Below are positions 20,101 through 28,768 of a stretch of 64,000 nt of DNA, in pieces (positions within the stretch are counted from its first letter, which is position 1; the number at the start of each line of letters is the position of its first letter). The position numbers and the translations under genes were made by a program. The notes below the pieces were generated by a model. It was not told where the DNA came from and ran no database searches. It was given only the letters and a program-made list of their open reading frames with translations. This stretch comes from Flammeovirgaceae bacterium 311 (GTDB lineage: Bacteria > Bacteroidota > Bacteroidia > Cytophagales > Cyclobacteriaceae), in assembly GCA_000597885.1 (NCBI GenBank), contig CP004371.1, positions 6,336,501-6,400,500 of the forward strand, read 5' to 3'.

Positions 20101-20445
20101 CCTCCGGGCGTCTATGAACTCACAGTAGTGGATTCAAAGGGTTGTAGTGTAACCATTACGGAAACCATTAACTACGACATCAATATCTTTGTGCCAAATA
20201 TTATTACGCCCAACGGTGACGGTAAAAATGAGGTGTTCTACATCAGGAACAAAGCTCCTCGTACACACCTCGTCATCACAAACCGCTGGGGTAAAGTGGT
20301 ATACGAGAACAAAGATTACCTCAATGACTGGGATGGCGGCTCCCTGACAGATGGTATTTACTTCTACAGTATCAAAATGCCAAATAACGAAACAAGCCAG
20401 CTGAAGGGCTGGCTCGAAATCAGGCGAGGTGCAAACCCTAACTAA
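14158..20445 (+). CDS. Giant multidomain surface protein with DPT repeat and CHU_C/T9SS domain
   Basis: A 2,095-residue protein with a signal peptide (ends LMAQAQ). Residues ~25-1160 are a string of SprB-like and Ig/PKD-like beta domains, each marked by a Cys pair and GGTAPF- or GTAPYS-type motifs. A fibronectin type III-like domain sits at ~1165-1250 (SLSWGAIENATSYRVEV). Residues 1261-1436 are 58 Asp-Pro-Thr units plus a final Asp-Pro, a rigid stalk. Four or five more beta domains follow. The last ~80 residues (ITPNGDGKNEVFYIRNK onward, with NRWGKVVYENK and DGIYFYSIK) are the gliding-motility-associated C-terminal domain used for type IX secretion and surface attachment. Probable role: adhesin or gliding filament like SprB. 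Second gene of a two-gene operon, ending in a strong terminator. Confidence 0.9.
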   Translation: MKKIYNKILLSLTGLLFLSLMAQAQPTFEVTDYKDACSGQDNGEMKVTITGGTAPFVIYLIGPTNHFINADQGATYKLPNLKSGGPYFLFVQDAITTASYDRNPFNILSFPSPAINTLTVTDNSCTGATPSGSVNLSASGGSGNYSYRLVKFGAGAEANDTTVHSSLPVNGLSDGYYEISVLDNQTVCFDSRLFEIKNTLALTAAPPASLCQIETSYNLANSVESNVTGGTFTFTSSNAATAAAISGNIFNPSAAGSGTHTINVSYDVNGCNATAVLSVVVLEKPDAPITSSPAAICAGGDVSAITITASDPAYTIKIFRDAALTSEVSGSAASFDPDTDTPYYNNSEAGTYTYYIVQSNQGCQSEPAVVNVVVNTLANATFANNEQAVCYNQEDANVVVNFTAGTAPYSLTYNAGGADVVVNDINAATYTIPLGRLTADTKVTLKSVSDANTCIQALSSEVTVTVTALPVVTLALSKNEFCRDNTVIRLEDYATVSPEGGVFLVNGVEQASILLNEPSLYNISYQYTDPETGCANTSAVSTLEVLPLPNITFTMAKTLFCLNDAAVSLSGTPSGNRGIFTGTGIANNGNNYTFNPATAGVGTHTITYTYTNNKDCSASISVEVEVTPMLDATVTIEGPATLCAGQPATYSVASVTNGGTNPTYSWLVNGVQVSTAATFTTSSLADGDDVQLLLTQGDLLCGSKNTAASNTFENIVVNPLPAAVWITTDQPICFGSSLALELDFTSGTAPFSVVYSDGSQTQTVNLATGENTITVSPEETTTYTLISITDANGCMQTLNSSVAISVNPTEQLTVSVSPLVSEVCPGESVNYTAHVTNEGAEPNYQWFRNGDPVGENLPAFTLTDPQANDEVWVEVVQDPAVTCPGSPTAVPSAKATVTLKEVNAAFSGPADVCVLGTADFNAEVSGGTFSIVEAEGATIDPVTGVFSATIPNRYTILYSITENGCADEETREITVTPAVEPSVLLTASVDEACADGSVVFTANPENAGANPVFEWIVNGNVISDHNLSTYTAENISGTLLSVEVRVSKNPETDLCISSEVGFDRDTVYIMQRPAITLAATGDNTICPAEEGQAGLLFSFSGTAPYTLVYSDGTNDYTVEGITTDSYAVSVAPTETTVYNVISLQDVNCTAAALPASVEVAVVPAPAANPLLSASQDACDSFSLSWGAIENATSYRVEVATDASFSTLHTSISLTETSQQIGELVRDTPYYYRVIALNSCGITTVSEVGSITLGSEEFNCEDPTDPTDPTDPTDPTDPTDPTDPTDPTDPTDPTDPTDPTDPTDPTDPTDPTDPTDPTDPTDPTDPTDPTDPTDPTDPTDPTDPTDPTDPTDPTDPTDPTDPTDPTDPTDPTDPTDPTDPTDPTDPTDPTDPTDPTDPTDPTDPTDPTDPTDPTDPTDPTDPTDPTDPTDPTDPTDPGNFRCGVFGAELTSFVRPSCGERNGALHYKITGEAPSIFITYAIAGETTDVILDESGKNLDIERIPAGTVSIYMRDRNGNECSLTIVMESEPKLEIDFQKTADGDILCYGDLSGKARLMVTGGNAPYQYLLEGTTEWQTMIGNVTDFRNLAAGTVNIMVRDSEDDTCPAVASLEILNISQPIEIETSISQQANCNDNVGAFTLNAITGGLQAQGFRVKLAEEDNWQDFEPGMLFSGLARGRHTLVIANGNCQVSKGVVVPSPGLIALDESSAVRPFSCDFAELRNGIFLKMDAAITQVEGPYLATFFKLDDEGNPLQVGEPERFTEEMTKFYLERGRYQVVISASSGQGCPENRIFNIEGSEVPVPITFQAEPIHSYCDGSIGGLRISNLQGYPNTEYQIFVENLEGEQIAIEGAVISRTDYEMIYKIQGYWDISGLSKGGYRVWIEQNQNICSRNEQSRKSDVIRVEDPSPKLAATIKGTTVSFPERATGTLTFQVTTGSGTAPYTSSLVWMDRIEGQENWMFESYDDVVPSSNGLYISTYENLPPGVYELTVVDSKGCSVTITETINYDINIFVPNIITPNGDGKNEVFYIRNKAPRTHLVITNRWGKVVYENKDYLNDWDGGSLTDGIYFYSIKMPNNETSQLKGWLEIRRGANPN
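17938..18465 (+). repeat. 58 tandem 9-bp repeats encoding Asp-Pro-Thr
   Basis: Consensus GATCCNACN, 522 bases, plus a last GATCCG. The Asp codon is GAT in every unit, while the wobble bases of Pro (G, T or A) and Thr (A, T or C) vary. GATC therefore recurs exactly every nine bases, 59 times. The tract is open in other frames too, giving artefactual Gly-Ser-Val and Ile-rich reading frames. Confidence 0.97.
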
Positions 20446-20450
20446 TCCAT

Positions 20451-20488
20451 AAAAAAGCCCGCAGCATAATCGCTGCGGGCTTTTTTTT
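20451..20488. terminator. Terminator of the surface-protein operon
   Basis: Perfect stem GCCCGCAGC/GCTGCGGGC (20457-20465 and 20472-20480) followed by eight T. A run of six A on the left lets it also act on the opposite strand, where the AtoE gene ends. Confidence 0.92.
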
Positions 20489-20696
20489 ATTAAGGTAACA
20501 GAAGTGAAATCTTGTCATAAGATAGCAGTCATTTGTTAAAAAGTGCTGGTTATTCTATATAAAAAAGATAAATTCTCTTATGATAAAATGCCTGCCAAAG
20601 CTAGAATTGAAAAGGTTGTTCAGGAATTGGTATCGGGTAATAAATAATATCAATAAGCCCGTAGCCTCCCCGATGCAGGCCCGGCTATTAGCAGCA

Positions 20697-22040
20697 TTAA
20701 TAAGCCCAAAAAATCAAAAATACTCCGTACACCAAAAATCCCAGCATCAGTATAAATAGGGTATAGGGCAGAATATCCCTTGCCTGCAGGCCGGTAATAC
20801 CCAGGAGGGGGAGCGCCCAGAATGGCTGGAGCATATTTGTGAGTCCGTCGCCATAGGCCAGTGCCATGACGACCCATTCTACAGGTACGCCTAATCCTAT
20901 GGCAGCCTGGCTGATGATGGGGCCCTGGACGGCCCACTGTCCGCCGCCGCTGGGCACAAAAATGTTGATGAGGCCTGCGCTTAGGAAGGTGAGAAAGGGC
21001 AGCAGGGCAGGGGAAGCGTTGTTGATAAAGGCATTGGCAAATATTACAATCAGGCCGCTATACTTCATAATGCCCATAATGCCTGCATAAAATGGAAACT
21101 GGATGATGATGCCTGAAGCACCACCTACTGCCTGCTGTACGGCAAGCAGAAAGCGATCAATGCTGCCGTGTAGCAGCAGACAGAGACCAAATATTAAAAA
21201 ATTAATGTAGTTGAGATCCAGGAATGACAATCCGCTCTCACTTATAACAGCCAGGTAAATACTATAGCCCAGCATAACTACACCGGCAATCTGACCGGTT
21301 ACAGGAGATCTGTCCAAACGTTCGGCGCCACTTGCAGCAGACTTATACTCAGCTTTATTTTCTGTGGCTATGGTATCGGGCAGCAGGGCCGGGGTGGCGG
21401 GCGCTTTTTTCCCCAGGAGGTAAAGCCCGGCAGGAACTACCACCAACAGGCTGAGCGTAACCCAAATATTGAGACTCGAAAAGAGGGTTTGGCTCACAGG
21501 TACTATGCCCAGGATGTTTTCCAGGAAATGGCCCCTGCCTGCTACCACCAGGGGTGCTGAGCCACTCAGGCCGCCATGCCATACCATCATGCCGCAGTAG
21601 CCAGCGGCGGCTACTAAGGGGTAGTTGATGGGAGTTCCATTCTGCTTTGCTCTTTCTGCTACCTTGCGGGCCAGGATTGCTCCAAAAACCACACAAAGGC
21701 CCCAGTTGATAAAGCCTGCAACAAGGGCTGTGAGTCCTGTTAAAGCGGCAGCACGGGCAGGGGAGTGAGCAACAAGGCCTGTTAGTTTATCAATAACCCT
21801 CTGGGCTTGTGGCGTGAGGGCAAGCGTGTGTCCCAGCACCAGGATCAGCACCATTTGCATAGAGAAGCCCAGCAACTCCCAAAAACCCTGGTACCAGTTG
21901 CCCAAAATTGCCGTAATAGAGGGCCGTTCAGGTACAAAAATAAGGGGCAGCACAAAGACCAGCCCGGTTAATAAAAGGGCTATGGTAAAAGGCTCGGGAA
22001 GAGCTTTGCGCAGGTATTCGCCAAAGGTGCTGCTCTTCAT
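20697..22040 (-). CDS. atoE: AtoE-like short-chain fatty acid transporter
   Basis: A 447-residue membrane protein with about twelve hydrophobic segments. It matches the AtoE family, which takes up short-chain fatty acids such as butyrate or acetoacetate: PINYPLVAAAGYCGMMVWHG in the middle, FVPSGGGQWAVQGPIISQAA near residue 370, and GLTNMLQPFWALPLLGI. Full length. Its start lies eight bases after the stop of the acyl-CoA reductase gene, so the two form one operon, suggesting import of a fatty acid followed by CoA-linked reduction. Confidence 0.88.
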   Translation of the reverse strand: MKSSTFGEYLRKALPEPFTIALLLTGLVFVLPLIFVPERPSITAILGNWYQGFWELLGFSMQMVLILVLGHTLALTPQAQRVIDKLTGLVAHSPARAAALTGLTALVAGFINWGLCVVFGAILARKVAERAKQNGTPINYPLVAAAGYCGMMVWHGGLSGSAPLVVAGRGHFLENILGIVPVSQTLFSSLNIWVTLSLLVVVPAGLYLLGKKAPATPALLPDTIATENKAEYKSAASGAERLDRSPVTGQIAGVVMLGYSIYLAVISESGLSFLDLNYINFLIFGLCLLLHGSIDRFLLAVQQAVGGASGIIIQFPFYAGIMGIMKYSGLIVIFANAFINNASPALLPFLTFLSAGLINIFVPSGGGQWAVQGPIISQAAIGLGVPVEWVVMALAYGDGLTNMLQPFWALPLLGITGLQARDILPYTLFILMLGFLVYGVFLIFWAY

Positions 22041-22048
22041 GCTGCCGG

Positions 22049-23503
<1,455 letters not shown>

Positions 23504-23823
23504 TTTGAACCCAGCCTATTTATAAAAAGCCCGCTCCAACAGGAGTGGGTTTCTTTATTTAAGAGGGTAGGGTAGGTGAAGTCTGTATGAAGTGAAGTAT
23601 AGTTGTGTATGATTGCAGCAATGCTGCTGAAATATTTCCCCTGTTTATCGTTGTTTATATGAGTAGTTAACTTAAAATACCGCGTTTATATACAAATGAT
23701 CCCTTTCTAAGGGGTATATTCGCTTCAATACCTTTTCCTCTTTTGTTAAAAAAGACTACTTTTAGGAAAGCTGCAATAGGATGAATTGTAGTCGGACCTT
23801 TATCTTTTGTATACTTAAGCACT
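23504..23823 (+). other. Intergenic region between ferredoxin and sugar operon
   Basis: About 320 bases. It holds the ferredoxin terminator (23524-23560) and, near its right end, TATCTTTT at 23801-23808, one mismatch from the -7 consensus and 15 bases before the DUF1080 start. Nothing else was recognised. Confidence 0.5.
23524..23560 (+). terminator. Ferredoxin terminator
   Basis: Stem AAGCCCGCTCC/GGAGTGGGTTT with G-T pairing and an AACA loop, followed by CTTTATTT. Confidence 0.8.
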
Positions 23824-25686
23824 ATGGCACAAAAATTTTGTAGCAGGCTGTTCTGTCCTTTGAGAGGAGGACTTAGTCTTTTCCTGCTGGGTGGTATTCT
23901 TCTATCAGATGGGGCTGCTGCCCAGTCTCCCTTGCCACTGAATGATTTATCTGCTTTCCGCGATCCGGCTAAAAGCTGGCAGATAGCAGGAGGGGTAGGC
24001 GCCGATCTAAACAGGCCTAACAAGCTTAATGTCTCCTCCGGTTCAGGTATTCTGGTCAATCAGCCTGATAAAAAAAATAAAGGCAAAGACCTCATTACTA
24101 ATTTCGAACATGGCGACCTTGACCTGGAGCTGGATTTTATGATGGCACCAGGTTCAAATTCCGGTATATATCTGCAGGGTCTGTATGAGATACAGCTGGA
24201 AGATAGCTGGGGCGTGAAAGTGCCCACCCCTGCCAATAATGGTGGTGTTTACGAACGTTGGGACGAATCACGTCCTAAGGGGCAGCAGGGGTATCAGGGG
24301 TATGCGCCCCGTCAGAATGTAAGCAAAGCACCCGGCCTCTGGCAGCATCTTAAAATTTCTTTTCAGGCACCACGCTTTGATACGGGCGGCCGCAAAACAG
24401 AAAATGCAAGGCTGCTGCAGGTTGTACTGAATGGTGTGCTTATTCATGAAAATGTAGAGCTGCTGGGACCCACCCGGGGAGCCATCAGCAACGAAGAGCG
24501 CCCAACTGGTCCGCTGCGTATCCAGGGCGATCACGGACCCATTGCATTACGCAATGTTGTGATCACTAACTTTGATAAGCCCCGGCCCGAACTCACAGAT
24601 CTTCGGTATACTATCTATGAAGGTAGTTTTGAGACAGAGCCCCATTACGACAGCCTGCCTCCTGAGGCAGAAGGCAGCTCGGTGGTCCTGACCTCTAACC
24701 TTTCTCCGCTGCCCAAAAAATTTCTGATCAGGTACCAGGGCACCCTTAAAGTGCAGGAGCCTGGTGAGTATCGCTTTAAAATGCAGGTGCCCGGTGGCGC
24801 AGGCTACGTAAAAGTGGGGGATGATTATGCCATACGCCTCTCTCGTTACAACCCAGGGGGTGCTATAACCCTGCCGGCTGGGGATTTTCCCTTTGAACTG
24901 GTTTACTCAAAGTTTGTAGACTGGGATGCACCCGCCCTGGGTTTATCAGTGGCCGGTCCTGGTATACGCGATTACATTATCAGCGATGAAGTAACCAGCA
25001 GAGGAGTCCCTGTTGATCCTATTCTTGTAACTGCATCAGACATACCAGTGCTGCGCAGCTTTATGGATATTCCCATGGATGGAAAGCAAGGCGGTTACCG
25101 TATTACGCATGCCATCAATGTGGGCAGCCAGGAGCAGGTACATTATACCTACGACCTGGATCATGGCACCCTGGTGCAGGTATGGCGCGGAGGCTTTCTG
25201 GATGCTACCCCTATGTGGCATGATCGTGGTGATGGTTCTTCCCGGCCCACCGGTGCGGTTCAGCAACTGGCAGCACCCGTGCTTTCCCTGGCGAGGCTTT
25301 CTTCTCCGCAGGCAAACTGGGTGAGTGATACCACCGGCAGTGGCTTCCGCTCCAGGGGCTATGTTTTAGATGCAAACGGCTTTCCCACTTTCCATTACCT
25401 AGCGTGGGGTACTGCTGTACAGGATATTATCAGACCACTGGATAAAGGGCAGGGCCTGCGCCGGGAGCTGCAGCTGCAAAATGCAGCAGATGGTCTGTAT
25501 GTGAAAATTGCTGAAGGTGCTGCCATTGAATCAGCAGAAAAGGGCAGGTTCCTTGTAGATGGGAAGTCTTATTATCTGCAGCTAGACGATGCCGGAGGTG
25601 CCAAACCGCAGGTGCGCAGCAGTGCAGGTCGCCAGGAACTACTGGTTCCGGTGCGCAACAGGCTGGTATATTCCATCATATTCTAA
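23824..25686 (+). CDS. DUF1080 (3-keto-disaccharide hydrolase) protein with C-terminal extension
   Basis: A 620-residue exported protein; the signal peptide ends near GAAAQ. Residues ~40-255 are a DUF1080 jelly-roll (GDLDLELDFMMAPGSNSGIY, then LQLEDSWG- and GPLRIQGDHGPIALRNV-type motifs). This family, named 3-keto-disaccharide hydrolase in Pfam, cleaves 3-keto glycosides. Residues ~265-390 resemble a PA14-like carbohydrate-binding module (TLKVQEPGEYRFKMQVPGGA). The last ~230 residues are a further beta-rich region I cannot name. First of three genes on one strand, with 20- and 32-base gaps. Confidence 0.82.
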   Translation: MAQKFCSRLFCPLRGGLSLFLLGGILLSDGAAAQSPLPLNDLSAFRDPAKSWQIAGGVGADLNRPNKLNVSSGSGILVNQPDKKNKGKDLITNFEHGDLDLELDFMMAPGSNSGIYLQGLYEIQLEDSWGVKVPTPANNGGVYERWDESRPKGQQGYQGYAPRQNVSKAPGLWQHLKISFQAPRFDTGGRKTENARLLQVVLNGVLIHENVELLGPTRGAISNEERPTGPLRIQGDHGPIALRNVVITNFDKPRPELTDLRYTIYEGSFETEPHYDSLPPEAEGSSVVLTSNLSPLPKKFLIRYQGTLKVQEPGEYRFKMQVPGGAGYVKVGDDYAIRLSRYNPGGAITLPAGDFPFELVYSKFVDWDAPALGLSVAGPGIRDYIISDEVTSRGVPVDPILVTASDIPVLRSFMDIPMDGKQGGYRITHAINVGSQEQVHYTYDLDHGTLVQVWRGGFLDATPMWHDRGDGSSRPTGAVQQLAAPVLSLARLSSPQANWVSDTTGSGFRSRGYVLDANGFPTFHYLAWGTAVQDIIRPLDKGQGLRRELQLQNAADGLYVKIAEGAAIESAEKGRFLVDGKSYYLQLDDAGGAKPQVRSSAGRQELLVPVRNRLVYSIIF

Positions 25687-25706
25687 CCTATTTTTAAGAA
25701 CAGTTC

Positions 25707-27713
25707 ATGAAGAAGCTATATAAAAGAACAACTCCTGTACTGGCCAAGACCTGGTTGTTGGGAGCAGCCATGCTGCTGGGCACTACCGGTCAGGCACTGG
25801 CGCAGGAGTCGCCCAAAGAGGAAGATTTTTACAGGATTGTAAAAATAAGTGCACCGGAAGGCACCCTGCTGGAAGTGGGTGGATTAGCGGTGCTGCCAAA
25901 CGGCGACCTGGGGGTAACAACCCGCCGTGGCGATGTATTTATTGTAGAAAACCCAACCAGTGCCCGCCCGCATTTCAGAAAATTTGCATCGGGCCTGCAC
26001 GAGGTGCTGGGGCTGGCCTATAAGGATGGCTCGCTTTTCCTGGCCCAGCGCGGCGAGCTTACAAAGCTTACAGACACTAATCAGGATGGTAAGGCAGACG
26101 TTTTTGAAACTATATATGCCTGGCCCATTACCGGCAACTATCATGAATATAGCTTTGGGCCTAAAATAGCGCCCGACGGCTCCTTTTTTGTTACCACCAA
26201 CCTTGGCTTTACCAACCCCTGGTGGCATGCACAGAGCCTGGTGCCATGGCGGGGCTGGACGCTGAAAATAACTGAAGATGGTAAGATGGAGCCCTGGGCT
26301 ACAGGTATGCGTTCTCCGGCAGGCCTGGGGATGATTGATGGTGAATTCTTCTATACCGATAACCAGGGCGACTGGGTAGGCTCGGGAGCAATCTGGCACC
26401 TGCCCAAAGGTGCTTTTGCAGGACATCCAAGTGGACTGAGGTGGACGAGCAGGCCCGAATCGCCTGTAAAGATCAGTACAGATCAGATACATGCCGTTGT
26501 AGATCCGCGTGTTGAAAAGAATGAAAGGGGAGAATTCATCAAGCCTGAAAACAGGCAAAATGAAGATTTTAAGACTGCAGCCGATATGAAACAACAATTT
26601 CCGGAACTGCAGTTGCCAGCTGTATGGCTCCCACATGGCATTTTAGGTATCTCCAATTCTGAGATCGTTAAAATTCCAGAGGGCAGCTTTGGCCCCTTTG
26701 AAGGCCAGCTGCTGGTAGGCGACCAGGGCCAGAGCAAAATTGTGCGGGTGGTGATGGAAAAGGTAAATGATGCCTACCAGGGGGTTGCCATTGATTTCAG
26801 GAGCGGTTTCCGCTCCGGTGTATTACGCATGGCCTGGGCTAAGGATGGGTCTCTGTTTGTGGGGGAAACCAACCGGGGCTGGGGTTCTGCCGGAGATGCC
26901 AACGAAGGCCTGGAGCGGCTGATGTGGAACAATAAGCTGCCATTTGAAATGAGAACTGTGAAGGCCATGCCTGATGGTTTCGAAATTGAATTTACCCTGC
27001 CGGTAGACCGCCAGTCGGCCGAAGACCTGGCCTCTTATTCAGTAGAAAGCTTTGTCTACAAATATCACCCGGTTTATGGCAGTCCTCCTGTAAACCAGCA
27101 GGCCGGGGTTATTAAAGGTGTAAAGGTTTCGGAAGATGGCATGAAGGCACGCCTGATCGTGGATAACCTGCGTCAGTATCACATCCACCATATTTCACTG
27201 GATGGGGTGCGGGCAAAGGACAATGCTTATTCGCTGGTTCATAGCTCTGCCTACTACACCCTGAATAATATTCCTGCCGGCCAAAAGCTTAGCATGACGG
27301 AAGTAAGCACCCGGAACTCTGCAGCAGAACAGGCAAAAAAGGCTGGCGCAGCGACTAAAGCCAGCGCTAAAAAACAGCAGTCAAATACCACGCTGGTAAG
27401 TCCGGATGCACGTGGCGGCGGGGCTGGCAGCACTAAAGCAGCAGCAGCACCTAAAGTCCCCAGTTTTGAAGAAGTAAAACCATTGCTGGCTAAAAATACC
27501 TGTATCGCCTGTCACAACGAAACCAAGCGGCAGATTGGGCCGGCCTATGCAGACGTGGCCAAGCGTAATTACAGCAATGAAAAGATTGTAGAGCTAATCC
27601 ATAATCCGCAGCCTGAGAACTGGCCGGGTTATGCCACCGAAATGCCGCCTATGCCACAGGTGCCGCGTGAGGAAGCCCTTAAAATTGCAGCCTGGATCAA
27701 TTCCCTCAACTAA
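25707..27713 (+). CDS. Beta-propeller sugar dehydrogenase fused to cytochrome c
   Basis: A 668-residue exported protein (signal peptide ends QALAQ). Residues ~40-400 form a six-bladed beta-propeller like soluble glucose/sorbosone dehydrogenases and PVC-type membrane-bound dehydrogenases (GLAVLPNGDLGVTTRRGDVF, MRSPAGLGMIDGEFFYTDN). Residues ~400-530 are beta-rich, and an Ala/Lys-rich linker leads to a mono-haem cytochrome c at ~585-668 with CIACH near residue 598 and a probable Met ligand in EMPPMPQ. It would oxidise a sugar in the periplasm and pass electrons to its own haem. Middle gene of the operon with two DUF1080 genes. Confidence 0.85.
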   Translation: MKKLYKRTTPVLAKTWLLGAAMLLGTTGQALAQESPKEEDFYRIVKISAPEGTLLEVGGLAVLPNGDLGVTTRRGDVFIVENPTSARPHFRKFASGLHEVLGLAYKDGSLFLAQRGELTKLTDTNQDGKADVFETIYAWPITGNYHEYSFGPKIAPDGSFFVTTNLGFTNPWWHAQSLVPWRGWTLKITEDGKMEPWATGMRSPAGLGMIDGEFFYTDNQGDWVGSGAIWHLPKGAFAGHPSGLRWTSRPESPVKISTDQIHAVVDPRVEKNERGEFIKPENRQNEDFKTAADMKQQFPELQLPAVWLPHGILGISNSEIVKIPEGSFGPFEGQLLVGDQGQSKIVRVVMEKVNDAYQGVAIDFRSGFRSGVLRMAWAKDGSLFVGETNRGWGSAGDANEGLERLMWNNKLPFEMRTVKAMPDGFEIEFTLPVDRQSAEDLASYSVESFVYKYHPVYGSPPVNQQAGVIKGVKVSEDGMKARLIVDNLRQYHIHHISLDGVRAKDNAYSLVHSSAYYTLNNIPAGQKLSMTEVSTRNSAAEQAKKAGAATKASAKKQQSNTTLVSPDARGGGAGSTKAAAAPKVPSFEEVKPLLAKNTCIACHNETKRQIGPAYADVAKRNYSNEKIVELIHNPQPENWPGYATEMPPMPQVPREEALKIAAWINSLN

Positions 27714-27745
27714 TCAATAATCTTCAGCCTAAAAAAACCGACAAA

Positions 27746-28558
27746 ATGAATGTACATAGAATGCTCTCGAAGCATGCAGCGCTGGCTGTTTTAGCCCTTA
27801 GTACCATTACTTATCAAAATGCTATGGCACAAACTGCGCCCAAAACCCCTGAAATGAAACCGGAAATGACAGAAGTTTGGGAACCGGAGCCTAAGGTGGT
27901 AACCCCCGGAGGTGTTAACAATATAGCCCCTCCTGCAGATGCCATTGTGCTCTTCGACGGCAAAAATTTAGACCAGTGGGCATCTTCTAAAGATCCAAAG
28001 AAGCCCGCCCAGTGGACTGTTGCCAATGGTACTTTTACTGTGAATAAGGGTACAGGCAATATCCAGACAAAACAGGAATTTCAGGATTACCAGCTACACC
28101 TGGAGTGGCAGGTGCCTGCAAACATTACCGGACAGGGACAATCGCGCGGTAACAGTGGCTTGTTTCTGGCTTCTACCGGCGTGGGAGATGCTGGTTATGA
28201 ATTACAGATTCTGGACTCCTATAACAACCGCACCTATTCTAACGGGCAGGCAGGCAGCATTTACAAGCAGCAACCACCACTGCTGAATGCCATGCGCAAG
28301 CCCGGAGAATGGAATAGCTATGATGTGATTTTTACCGCCCCACGTTTCAAAGAAGATGGTAGTTTGTTTTCTCCTGCCCGCGTAACGGTACTCCATAATG
28401 GTGTAGTGATCCAGAACAATACAGAAATCAGGGGTACCACCCAGTATATTGGCTTGCCTAAATACACCGCGCATGGTAAATCACCCATAAAATTGCAGGA
28501 CCACGGCGATCCCAGCGAACCCCTTAGCTTCCGCAACATCTGGATCAGGGAGTTATAA
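27746..28558 (+). CDS. DUF1080 (3-keto-disaccharide hydrolase) protein
   Basis: A 270-residue exported protein with a signal peptide ending in NAMAQ and a proline-rich stretch (~residues 30-65). A single DUF1080 domain runs from residue ~68: AIVLFDGKNLDQWASSKDPK, HLEWQVP, GNSGLFLASTGVGDAGYELQ (the conserved G-N-S-G-L/I-F motif), and a final KLQDHGDPSEPLSFRNIWIR. Probable glycoside hydrolase acting on a keto-sugar in the periplasm. Paralogue of the first gene in the operon but about half the length. A long-stem terminator follows. Confidence 0.9.
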   Translation: MNVHRMLSKHAALAVLALSTITYQNAMAQTAPKTPEMKPEMTEVWEPEPKVVTPGGVNNIAPPADAIVLFDGKNLDQWASSKDPKKPAQWTVANGTFTVNKGTGNIQTKQEFQDYQLHLEWQVPANITGQGQSRGNSGLFLASTGVGDAGYELQILDSYNNRTYSNGQAGSIYKQQPPLLNAMRKPGEWNSYDVIFTAPRFKEDGSLFSPARVTVLHNGVVIQNNTEIRGTTQYIGLPKYTAHGKSPIKLQDHGDPSEPLSFRNIWIREL

Positions 28559-28581
28559 GTAATTTATTTGTTTCTATGTGT

Positions 28582-28636
28582 CCTGGTGCTGTTTTTACGC
28601 AATTTTGAGCGTTTAACAGCACCAGGGTTTTTTATT
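28582..28636 (+). terminator. Terminator of the DUF1080/dehydrogenase operon
   Basis: Twelve-base stem CCTGGTGCTGTT/AACAGCACCAGG (28582-28593 and 28615-28626) with a nested ACGC/GCGT stem on top, followed by GTTTTTTATTTTTA. Confidence 0.9.
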
Positions 28637-28768
28637 TTTATCCCTCTCATCAGTTTACTATGGTGGCAGCATTAGAGAAGGTTATCAGTTAGAAGCCAGT
28701 AAACTTACAATAACTAAATATCCCCAACAGGGGTATTGATAGTAAGTATATGTAGAAGTTCACTCCTG

